Origin: Chloranthus sessilifolius
Lineage: Eukaryota; Streptophyta; Magnoliopsida; Chloranthales; Chloranthaceae
Reading direction: 5' to 3'
Length of the DNA: 64,000 nt
Assembly: GCA_021018995.1 (NCBI GenBank)
Contig: CM037598.1
Location: 66,358,671-66,422,670 of the forward strand
Positions 50,052-60,588 of the stretch are shown in pieces; the first letter of the stretch is position 1, and each line of letters starts with the position of its first letter. The position numbers were made by a program, and so were the translations under genes. The notes below the pieces were generated by a model. It ran no database searches, was not told the DNA's origin, and saw only the letters and a program-made list of their open reading frames with translations.

Positions 50052-51178
50052 TTGTCACACCTCATCACGAGAGTGCGCCGATGGCACTTACTTGAAAATA
50101 TGGCCATGTGTGACACGAGATTCGATGTTAAAGGTTCAGGAGCTTTGATGACCACTAGCGTCATCCGGTCGACATTATTTGAGAACATCCGCAAGCTACA
50201 GAGAACAGATGATGAACTCATGGCCATTAGAAGAGAGGTGATTAGAGGGAATAAACCAAATTTCTCCATCAGGGAGGACGACACATTGCTATTTCGAGAC
50301 CGAGTGTGCATACCAACCAATGCTAAGCTTTGAGATACCATTCTAGAGGAAGCTCACAAGTCTATGTACGCCATTCATCCTGAAAGTATTAAGATGTACC
50401 ATGATCTGAGGAAGAGTTTCTGGTGAAGTCTGAAAAAAGGCGTGGTAGATTATGTTTCGAAATGCCTAGTCTGCCAGCAAGTAAAGGTCGATCATCGGAA
50501 CCCGTCTGGGCTACTACAGCCATTACCGATACTAGAGTGGAAATGGGAAGCCATTTCTATGGACTTCATTCTTGAACTACCAAGAACAGCGAAGGGGCAT
50601 AATGTTATATGGGTGATTGTTAATAGATTGACCAAGTCTGCCCACTTCTTACCATATGACACGAAGTATACAGCTAGCAAGCTTGCAGAGTTGTATCTCA
50701 AGAAGATAGTCAGGTTGCATGGTATACCTATCAGTATCGTGTCGGACAGAGACCCTTTGTATACGTCTCAGTTTTGGCAACGATTTCATGAAGGGATGGG
50801 TTCAAGATTCGATTTCAGTTCAGCATTTCACCCTCAGGCCAATGTGCAAATTGAAAAGGTGAACCAGATCATTGAGGACATGTTATGGGCTTGCATGCTT
50901 GATTTTCAAGGATCGTGGGATAGACATTTATCCCTGATCGAGTTCGCCTACAACAATAGCTACCAGGCTAGTATCGGAATGGCTCCCTACGAAGCTTTGT
51001 ATGGACGGAGATGCAGGTCTCCCCTTAACTGGGAGGAAATTGGAGAGAAACTTATTTTGGGTCCAAAGATTGTGGAAAGCACAACCGAAACAGTTTGGTT
51101 AATCCACGAGAGGTTGAGAGTTGCACAAAGCCACCAAAAGAGTTACGTCGGCCTCAAACGAACACACGTTGAATTTCA
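50052..51178 (+). pseudogene. Integrase, Tekay-like, active site changed
   Basis: The frame of RT continues. A zinc-binding region holds HPESIKMYHDLRKSFW and CLVCQQVK. The core has SMDFILELPRTAKGHNVIW, VNRLTKSAHFLPY, SIVSDRDPLYTSQFW and QIEKVNQIIEDML. The first catalytic Asp is Asn (50622-50624). The second Asp (50745) and the Glu (50853) are kept, with the usual 35-residue spacing. In-frame TGA codons lie at 50331 and 50424. After GluPheGln at about 51178 the family sequence breaks off and about 100 bp of the integrase tail is missing. Confidence 0.9.
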
Positions 51179-51605
51179 GGTGAACGTAATTGCATTAGTA
51201 ATCTTTAGTTTTCTTCGTCTTATATAGTATTAACACCCCATGTTATGTTGAACCTTTTGAAATACTAAGACTGGTTGGCGAAGTCACATATCACCTTGCT
51301 TTGCCGCCGCAACTGTCTAGCATGCATAACGTATTCCATGTATCAATGTTGCGGAGGTACGTTATTGATACATGGAATACGTTATGCATAAACCCAACTC
51401 ACGTCTTGGATTACCAGCCTATCAAGCTTCATAAAGATTTGACATTGGCGGAAGAACCGATACAAATTTTAGACCGTAAGGAGAAGACCTTGCAAACCAA
51501 ATAGATTCCCTTAGAACTGGTGAAATGGCAGAACCATTCTTCTGAAGAAGTCACTTGGGAACGCGAAGCGGAGATCTGCGCTCAATACCCTCAATTGTTC
51601 GAGTG
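51179..51605 (+). pseudogene. Integrase tail and chromodomain, Tekay-like
   Basis: Following unrelated sequence (51179-51245) the frame resumes as FEILRLVGEVTYHLALPP and SSMHNVFHVSMLRR, which is the end of integrase. The chromodomain spans about 51455-51605: EEPIQILDRKEKTLQTK, a TAG at 51502-51504, then VKWQNHSSEEVTWE and AQYPQLFE. In the family this domain guides insertion into heterochromatin by reading modified histone H3; that is established knowledge, not shown here. A 26-bp inverted duplication interrupts the segment before it. Confidence 0.88.
51322..51389. repeat. Perfect 26-bp inverted repeat (templated inversion)
   Basis: Arms at 51322-51347 and 51364-51389 are perfect reverse complements with a 16-bp spacer. 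The first arm is family sequence encoding MHNVFHVSM; the second is an extra in-frame insert (Ile-Asp-Thr-Trp-Asn-Thr-Leu-Cys-Ile-Asn) that the family lacks. It is a copy of the first arm in reverse. Confidence 0.92.
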
Positions 51606-52344
51606 AAACTCGTCAATTCGGTGAGTAGCAATATGATAAAAATGTCAAAATTTTAGGTGATCTTGTCTCAATACAATCTTCCTTAGTATATTTACTCAAA
51701 ATTGTTTTGTAGTGCTTTTACTTGTTATACATTATGAATCTTTGAGAAGTTCAAGAGAATGGGTGTCAGGACCGTTACTCTAGGGAATTAGGAATTTTAT
51801 TTAAATTTGATAACAGTATGTCAGTCAGAATTTTATTTAAATTTGCTTAATGTACGGTGAATGGATATGTGTGTACTGCATATATGATGTAGGTACTAGG
51901 TGGGTTTAAAGCCCCAGAGTCCTTAAAACAAGTGAAAAAAAAGGCTTCTTCCAAAAAAATTTCAGACCTGAAATTTTCTGAAGAAACCGATCGATCGAAT
52001 TTCTCCCGGAAGGAAATCGATCGATCGATTTTCTCGAGCTGCTGAGTGGTCAGAAAAATCGATCGATCGAATTTAGAAATCAATCGATCATGCCTGACAG
52101 TATAAGAAGGGGGACGTGTGTTCCTTTATTCATTTGCACGACTCAAACCAAGAAAATTTAGGGCTTTTCTTCCTTTTTGCGTGAGAACTCGTCGCATTGT
52201 CCTCCAAGGTTGCGAAAGCTCCAAATTTCTCTGCGGGAATCGGATCCAAACTCTTGAGAAAGGTAAACCCTACCTTTCCTTTAGCTTGATTTGCTTAATT
52301 TTAAAGGTTTAAGCCTAGATTTTTGTGGATTTTTCTTTTATATC
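51606..52344 (+). other. Spacer between pol and the extra ORF, with a candidate promoter
   Basis: No pol-like coding is seen. A CGATCGAT cluster lies at 51984-52092. AGTATAAGAAGG at 52099-52110 resembles the TATA of the LTRs. Sequence then runs as a leader with AGGTAAACCC, a possible splice donor, up to the ATG at 52345. A separate promoter is inferred. Confidence 0.45.
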
Positions 52345-53541
52345 ATGGCACCCAAGGCAAAACCACCCGTTAAAACCCCTACCTCTAAGCGGCCCGCGGC
52401 TAAGGCCGGTTCTTCGGCGCAACCCCCACCACCGCCACCGCGGGAGCAACCAAATGAGTGGTGGGAAACAAAAACATTTGAGGTCGAATGGTCCTTTGAC
52501 CACGAACTCTTCAAAAACCAAAGAACGACCGAGTGGACATTTGAATACCTAGAAAAAGCCGGATTAGGATCTTTGCTCAGACCCTTCCACGAATATTTTT
52601 ACCCAAGAATGGTTAGATTATTTTATCAAATTATATACATGGGCAAGGACGGTGATAAATTATATGGTAAAGTGTATGCGTTTGGAGGTATCACATCGCT
52701 GAGGCAATGAAATGCCCCTCTGAGAACATGGATCTGGGCAGTCAGTAGCCAGATCCCAATTGTCAGACGAAATGTGGATGCTTGACGTTGTCTTCAAGTG
52801 TAATTTTTACCCCTTGAAGCACAAAACGGAAAGGTTGGGAACCATTGTGCAGGCCCTTTTCTCAGTCTATAGGGAACAATGGTTCAATGCCCCAGAGGTG
52901 TTGAAAGACGACATAGAATATACCCAAGAGAATATGTTGAAAGGAAGGAAGATACCATTGAACAAAATGCCCTATGCCCGCCTTATCACTCGGATGATCG
53001 AGGAATATTAGGCCTGTCGAGACGATTAGAGTATTCCACAAGATGAGCAAAAACTAACTGATAATATCAAGGCATATAGAATAAAAGATTGGAAGAAAAG
53101 TTTCAACCAGTTAAAGAAGAGTGCTCAAGAAAGAGCTGATTAAGGCCAAGAGGAGCCTGAACAAGCCGAGCAAGAGCAGGAACAACCCGAACCTGCAGCT
53201 CAACCTCAGCAAGCTGCCCCATCTCGTAGACCCTCTCACCTCAGCAGGCCGTCTCAGCTCAGATGCCTCCACCTCAAAGGGAATCAGCTGCTACAATTGA
53301 TGATGTGCTCGCCCCGATAGCCGAAAACAATCGTCAGCTGCACCGTCGGTTAGATTTTCATGAGGGTTTGTTGATGCACATGATGCGCCATGACTACCCT
53401 ACCACATACAAGCCATATGTTGCCGACGCACACACATACTTTGCTGACCCGTGCGACTATGCTGCCGACACATCTACTTTCAAGGCTAGGGGTGCCGGGG
53501 ACAATGGAGTTGGACCATGGAGTGACCAGGCAAGTCAGTGA
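52345..53541 (+). pseudogene. Extra ORF between pol and 3' LTR, function unknown
   Basis: An ATG at 52345 opens a protein with a Pro/Lys/Ala-rich N-terminus (AAKAGSSAQPPPPPPREQP). A mixed domain follows with FEVEWSFDHELFKNQRTTEW, then LGSLLRPFHEYFYPRMVRLF. It stops at 52708-52710. Fragments then continue in other frames: YPLKHKTERLGTIVQALF (52760-53011), KDWKKSFNQLKKSAQERAD, a Glu/Gln/Pro-rich run near 53150-53210, and AATIDDVLAPIAENNRQL (53263-53541), ending FKARGAGDNGVGPWSDQ. At least two frameshifts and two stops. The central part loosely recalls proteins described as plant transposon-associated; I do not recognise a defined family. It may be an accessory gene or a captured host gene. Confidence 0.6.
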
Positions 53542-54255
53542 GGAGGACTATTCATAAACTCTTCAGTTGTTCTTTTTGAATGTAAATACTTCATGTAATT
53601 TTGAGAACTGTTGGGTCGTGGCGGCCTATTTTATTTTGGGTGTTATAACATCTTATTTAGTTAACGATTAGTTTAGTTTTGGATTATGTAATGAATGATT
53701 GTGATAATGATGTCATGCTTAATTAATCGTTGGATGAGTTGCTTAGTTAGCTGCTTTATGATTGGATGTTAGTTGTCACTATCTAGGACTGCTACATGTC
53801 TGAGTGCTTAGTTGTCGCTATGAAGGATTGCTGCAGGTGTGTGTGTTGGAGTGATAAGACCAGGAATTTGTCTGAGTACTCCGAAGACTTTAGTTGTGGA
53901 TATTATCGAACTGTTTGGGAATGCATGTTTTATTTTCCCTTTAGTTGTGAATGCATTATCCTGGTTATCGATGTGCAAGTGTTTTATGTTGTGTATAGGT
54001 GCTTGCATTTTACATAATTGCATTGTTACCTAATTGACTGACATCCTGATGCCTTGTCGTAGCATGTACAATCGTCTTTCTCTTAAGGAGGTGTTATGAA
54101 AGTTTGAATTCAGTTAAAGGATTGGGTTCTTTTAAAGTAGAGAATTTCAATACCTCTAGGTATACTCTTGTTTTATGAACGGTAAGACTGTGTTAGATTA
54201 AGTGTTGTCATATTGACCCAAAATACGTGTACTGAATTTTCAGGGACGAAAATTT
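53542..54255 (+). other. Tekay-like element 3' untranslated region
   Basis: I see no coding or repeat signal here. Near the end, GGGACGAAAATTT matches the sequence usually found upstream of the polypurine tract in Tekay-type elements. Confidence 0.55.
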
Positions 54256-54271
54256 AAAAATGAGGGGAGAA
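54256..54271 (+). other. Polypurine tract
   Basis: AAAAATGAGGGGAGAA lies directly before the 3' LTR start TGTAACG. It is where plus-strand DNA synthesis is primed. Confidence 0.88.
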
Positions 54272-56340
54272 TGTAACGTCCCGAAAAATTACTGAAACCA
54301 AACACAAACTCCTCAGTGTACGTGTCCGGCAAGTCATATGATGACATCGTAGATTTTTAGAATCAATAATTTTAAGAATATACGTCACTTGAAGTGTGGG
54401 GTCAAGGATGGTTCTGACTTAAGATTAGTAACCAGTGCACCGACATGCAGTGTCTTACCACCGAAGTAAGCCCTTAATTCAAATGGATAGAATTTTTAGA
54501 GTAAATATTTAGATATTCATTTTCTTTTTATTTTGTTTTATAAGAGAGGAGCAAATCCCTCTCCTCCATATCACTTGTGAGAAATCAGTTGGGAAGACAC
54601 TCCGCGAGCTTCAATTTCTCCGTGAAGGAAGGGTCGTCTTCATTGCAAGAATTAGATTAATGTTGGATTAATTGTTCCTAAACTTAGATTAGTTAGTATG
54701 TGAAGATACATTAGAATTGGATTAGTTTTTGGGAAAAACAAACCAAGGAAGAAGAAGCTCGAAGGGCTACAGAATCTGTCAAAACCGATCAATCGATTTG
54801 ACAGAAGGATATGCAATTTTTGCTGAAGAAATTGATCGGTTGAATTGAAAATCGATCGATCGATTTTGAATTTTTGAAGGAATCGATCGATCGATTTGTG
54901 AATCGATCAATCGAATTGTATAAAATAGGGTATAGAACAGGGAAGTGTAAAATGGTCTGGGGAAATCAATCGATCGAATTTCCCTGCCTTTGGAAATCGA
55001 TCGATCGATTTGCTATGTTTTTGGTTGGTTCAGTTTTCTTGGACAAACTCTTTGAAGCTTCAAGCCAATCCGTTTTTCAGCATTGTTGACACCTAGTATG
55101 ATCTTTGTATGAACTAGGTTAAGAACGGGAGGTGTAAGTACGGATTTTGGATCGCTTGGAAAGGCTTCGAACTTTAGGTAGGGGAATCTCAATATTAATT
55201 GCATTTTTGTCTCAATTGATATGAATAACTTGTTGCAATCATTGTGAAATAAGATAATATGAAATTGTTTTTAAACATGATTAAGAACTCCGCATTTGCT
55301 TCGAATCCGCCTTAAATTTGATTAGCATTTGAATTCCGAACTCAGAACTCCGAATCTAGTTATGTATTAAAACACATTGATATATATGTTAGAATCAGTA
55401 TTTGATTTAAGGTTCACACGAACGAACCCCTCTCTGCTTTGAACTTTGTCGACGGTAAATCCGAATGGCACAAGTTACCCTCATAATGCAGGGGCTTGTT
55501 GCATTTTCCGAAAAGTGCTCATTGAATGACAATGGTCAGGTAGGGGTTCCCATCGGTAAAATCTCCGGCTTCCAAGCTATAGTTGCTTGGAAGATTAATT
55601 CAAGTTATGATTTAAGTCATTAATAAGAGAAGCATTGCATGAATAAGAATCAGAAACTATCTTGAAATCCCGATCTGTTTGAATTCAGTTCATAGTTCTT
55701 TGAATGACATTGTATAGGAAATTGCATACAATATCAGTCTTTGAAATTCAGTTGTATTAATCTGCTTTGAATATCTATTTTGAAAACTCATATGCTTTGA
55801 TTTCAATCTTATGAAACCATATTTTTTCTGATAAGATGTGATTGAAATTGAGCTTCTTCTACTGAGCTTAGACTATTAGCTCACCTCGACTATACGTCAC
55901 AGGTGTAGACACTACTCAGGAACAGAGTTACGAGAGCGATCTGGATTACAACCCGGAAGAGGAGTTAGAGATCCCACCTGACGAGTTCTTTCCCTAGACA
56001 AGGGATCTGGACTCGGTATAGTTTCTTTTTGTTAAATTGTAAATGGATACAGTTTGGATTATGGGCCCTGGGTCCTGTGCTTTGAGTATTTGTATATATA
56101 TGTTTTGGGGAACCACTATTAGGAGCCATTGTTTAGGTGATGGTAGGCCATCACCGGTGGTTCTTCTTGGTTCCTTTTTGGTGTATAGTTAGGTATGGTA
56201 TTGGTAATCTTTCCTTTTGTCTTGTTAGGTATTAGTTGCTTATAAAATCTGCTCTGAATTCTGTATTCATGTGGATGTACCAGTGTCATGGCAGGCCGAC
56301 ATTTCCGGTATTCTGGGAACGGAAAAGTCGGGTCGTCACA
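54272..56340 (+). repeat. 3' LTR of the Tekay-like element (2069 bp)
   Basis: The LTR starts TGTAACGTCCCG and ends GGGTCGTCACA. It follows the 5' LTR closely but lacks the segment at about 42030-42296 and has shorter CGATCGAT blocks. Point differences are scattered, many being C/T or G/A. TATA-like TATAAG lies at 54539-54544. Confidence 0.94.
54784..55013. repeat. CGATCGAT palindrome cluster in the 3' LTR
   Basis: This is a shorter counterpart of 42430-42715, with ATCGATCGAT repeated four or five times. Confidence 0.8.
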
Positions 56341-56345
56341 GTTTC

Positions 56346-57364
56346 TTTGAGAAATACCAATGTCTCGCTCTTATTTAGAAAACTCAATTCCAAGAAAGCA
56401 TTTTAGAGGTCCTAAGCCTTTAATATCAAGCATTTGGCTCATGTAGTGTTTAAGTCTTCTATTATCTTCCTCATCATCATCAATGACAACAATGTTGTCA
56501 ACGTAAACAATTAGAGTAGTAAGTCGAACACTCCTTTTTACAAATAGAGTGTGATCTGAGTGACTTTTTTTATAGCCAAATCTAACACTAGCATCACTAA
56601 ACCTTTTGAATCATCCTCCTGCTGTTTGCTTCAATCCATATATTGTCTTTTTAAGACATCAAACTTGCCCCTTCTCCCCTTCACAGTAAACCAAGAGGTA
56701 ATGTTATTTAAATCTCATCTTTAAGATCTGCGTATAGAAATGCATTCTTGACAACAAATTGGTGAAAAGGCCACTTCTTATGGGCAACAAGGCATAAGAG
56801 GACACAAACTGAATTTAAATTGGCAAGAGGAGAAAAGGTGTCCTAAAAACCAAGTCAATATGTTTTGGTGAAGCCCTTACTACCAATTGACCTTTCTACC
56901 TTCAAGTAAACCATCTAGTCAATATTTCACAGCATTGACGCACTTGCAGCCAACAACCTTGTTTCCTTTTGCTGATTCGGTAACTTCCAACATATTATTT
57001 TGCAAAGGCTTTCATTTCCTGAATCATAGCCACCTTTCATTGGGGATAAGGAAAACATCAATGAACTAGTAGAACAGAGAAAGAACCCAATGATGATATA
57101 AATGAGAAATGTAAAGCAGATAAAGCATGATATGATACAAACTTACTAATATGACGAGAAGTACAAGATAGTGAGCCAATTAATGCAATGGGCAAGTCCA
57201 TATCAGACACGAGGAGTTTAACTTTCTTGTGGACTAGCCTTGAGGATTGAAGTTTGGGCTCTATCTTCCATTTATTGCAACAACAACTTGAAAATTTTCT
57301 TCCACGTGTCTTTGCCCATCATGGATCTCATTTCCTGCAAAATTTCATCTTTTCAGTGCAAACA
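56346..57364 (-). pseudogene. Ty1/copia reverse transcriptase (copy A)
   Basis: Minus-strand fragments match copia RT in order: KTIYGLKQTAGG, FGYKKSHSDHTLFVKRSV, TTLIVYVDNIVVIDDDEED, RRLKHYMSQMLDIKGL. The active-site motif YVDD is YVDN, Asn codon at 56494-56496. Many stops and frameshifts precede it. The frame continues across the gypsy insertion into 41598-41639 and then 36984. Together these give one copia copy with about 20 kb of later insertions. Confidence 0.85.
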
Positions 57365-57720
57365 CTAATCTTCAATCACAGATGATAACTCATGCATAGG
57401 ATATGACCATCGCATGATAGCTCTCTTCTTTTCTACTATCTTTCCTCCTAAAGAGGGCGCTAAGTACTCATTCAAACAAAGAAAGGTGCGACTAAAAGAA
57501 GGTACCATCCTAGACACAAACCATCTACCAGACATAGGATCGTAATGTACCTTTTTGAGATGGGCATACCTAATAAAGATACCTTGAATAGCTTTGGGTT
57601 CCAATTTATCACGATGATGCTAACGTAACTAGGCAAAGCACAAGGAGGAACTGGAAAGGGGGGAGACACCATACGAATTGGGATTTGCCTTGAAGAACAA
57701 ATGTAGGCATCATTTTAGTT
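57365..57720 (-). pseudogene. Ty1/copia integrase C-terminal region (copy A)
   Basis: Minus-strand reading gives MEPKAIQGIFIRYAHLKK, then YDPMSGRWFVSRMV, the motif that follows the copia integrase core. A second frame supplies the start, SPPFPVPPCAL. It corresponds to the copia copy B segment at 34601-34960, which shows two copies are present. Confidence 0.7.
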
Positions 57721-58085
57721 AACAATCTGTGGCCTCGCACATGTGGAGGGTGAGAAGAGAATGACGGTTTTCACTCACTCTGTCCTTAGGTTTCCACGTG
57801 GTCACCTGTCATACTATAAAGAAAACATAAAATAGTAAACAACAAACAAGGATTCCAAGCGGTATGCCCCATCCTTAATCTGTAGCTTGCCAGTATTTAT
57901 TGCCTAATAAAAGACTCCAAGCATTGCGCTCCATCCTATGTGAAATATCCAATGGCTAGGCAATTAAAATGTTCTCTTTGTCATCCTTTTTGTCATCAAC
58001 AGAAGAGGAAGAAGAAAGAGCATAGAAGAAGGAAAAGCCAAGAACAATATGTATGTATATAACACTTAGCTTATTTTATTTATTT
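57721..58085. other. Unassigned spacer between copia and the second gypsy element
   Basis: Low-complexity flank with AGAGGAAGAAGAAAG near 58000 and TTTATTTATTTG at the right edge. It may still be copia sequence but I recognise no domain. Confidence 0.4.
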
Positions 58086-58365
58086 GTTAGGGAAAGAACC
58101 AACAATTAAGTAGATTCCGACCCTAAAATGTGTTTCTATGCGATTCCCAACAAAGATCTGGCCAGAGAGGAATAGTAGTGGCGTTCGGACTGTTGTTCGA
58201 GTTCGATTGTGTAAATCTGTCTCCATCTCTGAGATTTGGTAAACGTATGACGGGGACGCCACATACATGGACATTGGATTCGGACAGCATCGTTTCTTCC
58301 GGGAAACGGAAGTCAGAGGTAGGGAAAGAAGAAAACTTTGGAGAATTGTAAGAGCACAGGAAAAT

Positions 58366-58656
58366 TCGACCGATCGAAGTCACATTTCGATCGATCAAAA
58401 TTTTCGATCGATCGAAATCCTATTTCGATCGATCGAATTTGGTCGATAGAAATACTACGTTATGGAGTGATATTTTGATCAATCGAATCATATAATCGAT
58501 CGATCGAAAATTTCAATCGATCGATAGTTAAATTCGATCGATCGAATGTTGACGGCGATATTCATATATACATGAATTTTGATCGATCGCATTTCAATTT
58601 CGATCGATCGAATTTCAATTTCGATTGATCGAATTCCAATTCGATCGATCAAAATC
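58366..58656. repeat. CGATCGAT palindrome cluster in the second gypsy LTR
   Basis: About ten stretches of TTCGATCGATCGA or close variants fall within 290 bp. The rest of this LTR is unlike the Tekay-like LTR, yet the cluster is similar. Confidence 0.88.
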
Positions 58657-58767
58657 GCACCGAGTTGTTTAGTCGTTTTAGAAGTCTAAATTCGAACTTT
58701 TGTGTTAAGGGTTTAATTGTCTTTTATTTAATATTCGTTTTAAGGTTTTCTTTTATTGTAAGACCTC

Positions 58768-58777
58768 CTATATAAGG
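58768..58777 (+). promoter_or_regulatory. TATA box of the second gypsy LTR
   Basis: CTATATAAGG is a close match to a plant TATA box, about 560 bp before the LTR end. It is the likely core promoter for genomic RNA. Confidence 0.65.
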
Positions 58778-59333
58778 TCATTAAGCTAAACAATGTAGTT
58801 AGTTGATTGATTATTTGAATGCTTTTATGCTTGAGTAATCTTTGCCTGAGATGGGCTTGGTGTGAGGCCAAGGGAGTGATTCCCAAAGCCATTGTTATCT
58901 TCTCTATTCTATTTGCTATTTCTCGATCTGTGCTTGCTTCCCTAAACCTTAGCCTAATTGTTGTCTTTCACTCCCGAAACTTAAACCTTTTGAATCCATA
59001 TATCCAACGAAAACCATAAGCCTATTGCAAACCGCAAATTTCTTTCACAACCCAATTTGGAATCCGTGAATCTACATCGGACTGAAGACGAGGGCCTAAG
59101 CCTGGAAAAGCTAGAGTCGTATCTCTAGGCCAATCTCGCCTCAACTCTAAACATACTTGCACATCAGACTGTACCCTATCTGGATCTCGTGTGATCTACC
59201 CATCAAAATTCTGCAAACCCTAAAAATATCAGAGATAATTTTGTGATTAAACTTGAATCGATTTAATTAATTTCGGCAAAATCTGCATTAAAATCATATT
59301 CCGCATTTTAGGGTCGTTGTCCCGCGTCAGTTT

Positions 59334-59347
59334 TGGTATCAGAGCCC
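59334..59347 (+). other. Primer binding site of the second gypsy element
   Basis: TGGTATCAGAGCCC is a strong match to the plant tRNA-iMet primer site, right after the LTR end. Confidence 0.9.
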
Positions 59348-59460
59348 TAGGTTTTCTAGGTTAGGGCATCTTGCTTGTCATATTTATTTTATTGCATTGT
59401 CTTCTTTTGTAAGTCCATATTGCATTCCATATTAGAACCCTAATAGACCTTGTGATCACC

Positions 59461-60480
59461 ATGGCCTCGGATGAGGTTCTTAATACTCTTAGAGCTATGC
59501 AAGAAGAATTGGGTGCGATTAATGCACGTTTGGATACCATAGAGCACGCCCAAACATCCCTAGGAGTTGGTAATGATAGATTACGTGATCGAATCAACCA
59601 ACTGGAAGCGATGGGTGGGCTGGAAAATCAACACCAAGAGCGTGAGTGTCCTCACTTTGAATGTAATGGTCGCCAAGACAACCGGAACCGTAGGGATAAT
59701 CGTAGAGATGACTATGACCCCGAAGTTCAACTCCTCAAGAACGTTTGAGTTGAGATTCCGACTTTCGATGGAAGAATGAACCCTACCGTCTTCCTCGATT
59801 GGCTTTCCGACATGGACCAACACTTTGATTGGTATGCCATGAATGACAACCGTTGCGTTAGACTCGCTAAAATGAAGTTGGTTGGTCAAGCTCGACTCTT
59901 TTGGCTTAATGTTGAGCGCATTAGGGTGAATGCGGGTTGTCCTCCCATTACCCGTTGGGACGACATGAAGGAACGACTTACTGAGAAGTATGTTCCTTTA
60001 TCATACCACCAACGCCTCCTCGACCAATGGCAAAATTTACGTCAAGGTGGTATGCCCGTGATCGATTACATTGCCAAACTTGAAGAGTTCATGATGAGGG
60101 AAAAGTATCGGAAGACCCTGAAAACACTCTCTCTAGATTCCGCACCGGATTGCGACTTGAATTGCAAAAGGAGTTGATTTCTCACGCCGTAGAAACTCTT
60201 GAAAGATGCTATGCCGTTATGCAAGATCTTGAACGGTACTTGAAAAACTACGGTGGTGAAGAGGGCCGAGCCACAATATACCGGTCAACGATCCAGTGAG
60301 GGACGATTTAATCCTCCTCCCAAACCTACACAACCTGCCCTTACCAATTTGAGGTTTGAAAAGGGAAAAGGTGTAGTTGGAGCCTCCTCAAGGGTTAATT
60401 CTCAGGTAAAGTGCTATAAATGTAGTGGGATGGGACACTTTGCCACCTAATGCCCTACGAAAGAACCCCAAAGGACTCTT
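59461..60480 (+). pseudogene. gag of the second gypsy element, broken
   Basis: The ATG at 59461 opens MASDEVLNTLRAMQEELGAI, a coiled-coil-like N-terminus. The capsid region contains FDGRMNPTVFLDWLSDMDQHF, then RLFWLNVERIR and TRWDDMKERLTEKYV. In-frame TGA at 59746-59748 (family Arg). Frameshifts near 60105 and 60250. The zinc knuckle CYKCSGMGHFAT-stop-C has TAA (60448-60450) where Gln is usual. It would form the particle and pack RNA if intact. Confidence 0.88.
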
Positions 60481-60588
60481 TCCGTTGAGGGAGAGGAGGA
60501 GGATGATGAGGTAGTAGTTGAAGAAGTATTTGAACCGGTTAGCACACCCAGTGATGAAGAGGGTGATGTTATTGGTCATACTTTAGTT

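Larger units (their letters stand above)
41640..56340 (+). mobile_element. Complete Tekay-like Ty3/gypsy chromovirus, inactive
   Basis: The order is 5' LTR, primer site, gag, protease, RT, RNase H, integrase, chromodomain, an extra ORF, polypurine tract and 3' LTR. Both ends are flanked by GTTTC (41635-41639, 56341-56345). The element is 14.7 kb, of which 2.6 kb is a nested solo LTR. The RT-RNase H sequence (for example [38 protein letters not shown]) is of the Tekay/Del type. Many nonsense changes, frameshifts and two catalytic Asp-to-Asn changes make it dead. It lies inside minus-strand copia DNA. Confidence 0.95.
58086..59329 (+). repeat. Probable 5' LTR of a second gypsy element
   Basis: The right end is set by the primer site at 59334: CGCGTCA-type ending at 59329. 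The left end is guessed at TGTTAGGGAAAG (58086). The partner LTR is outside the window, so neither end is proven. It has a TATA box (58768) and a CGATCGAT cluster. Confidence 0.5.

Noticed and set aside
53796-54033. ORFs in the Tekay-like 3' region on both strands
   Set aside because: Short, overlapping in opposite directions, with no domain; judged untranslated sequence.
58123-58398. 91-codon minus-strand ORF in the second gypsy LTR
   Set aside because: It overlaps the LTR leader and the palindrome cluster; overlapping plus-strand ORFs of similar length exist, so it looks like chance.
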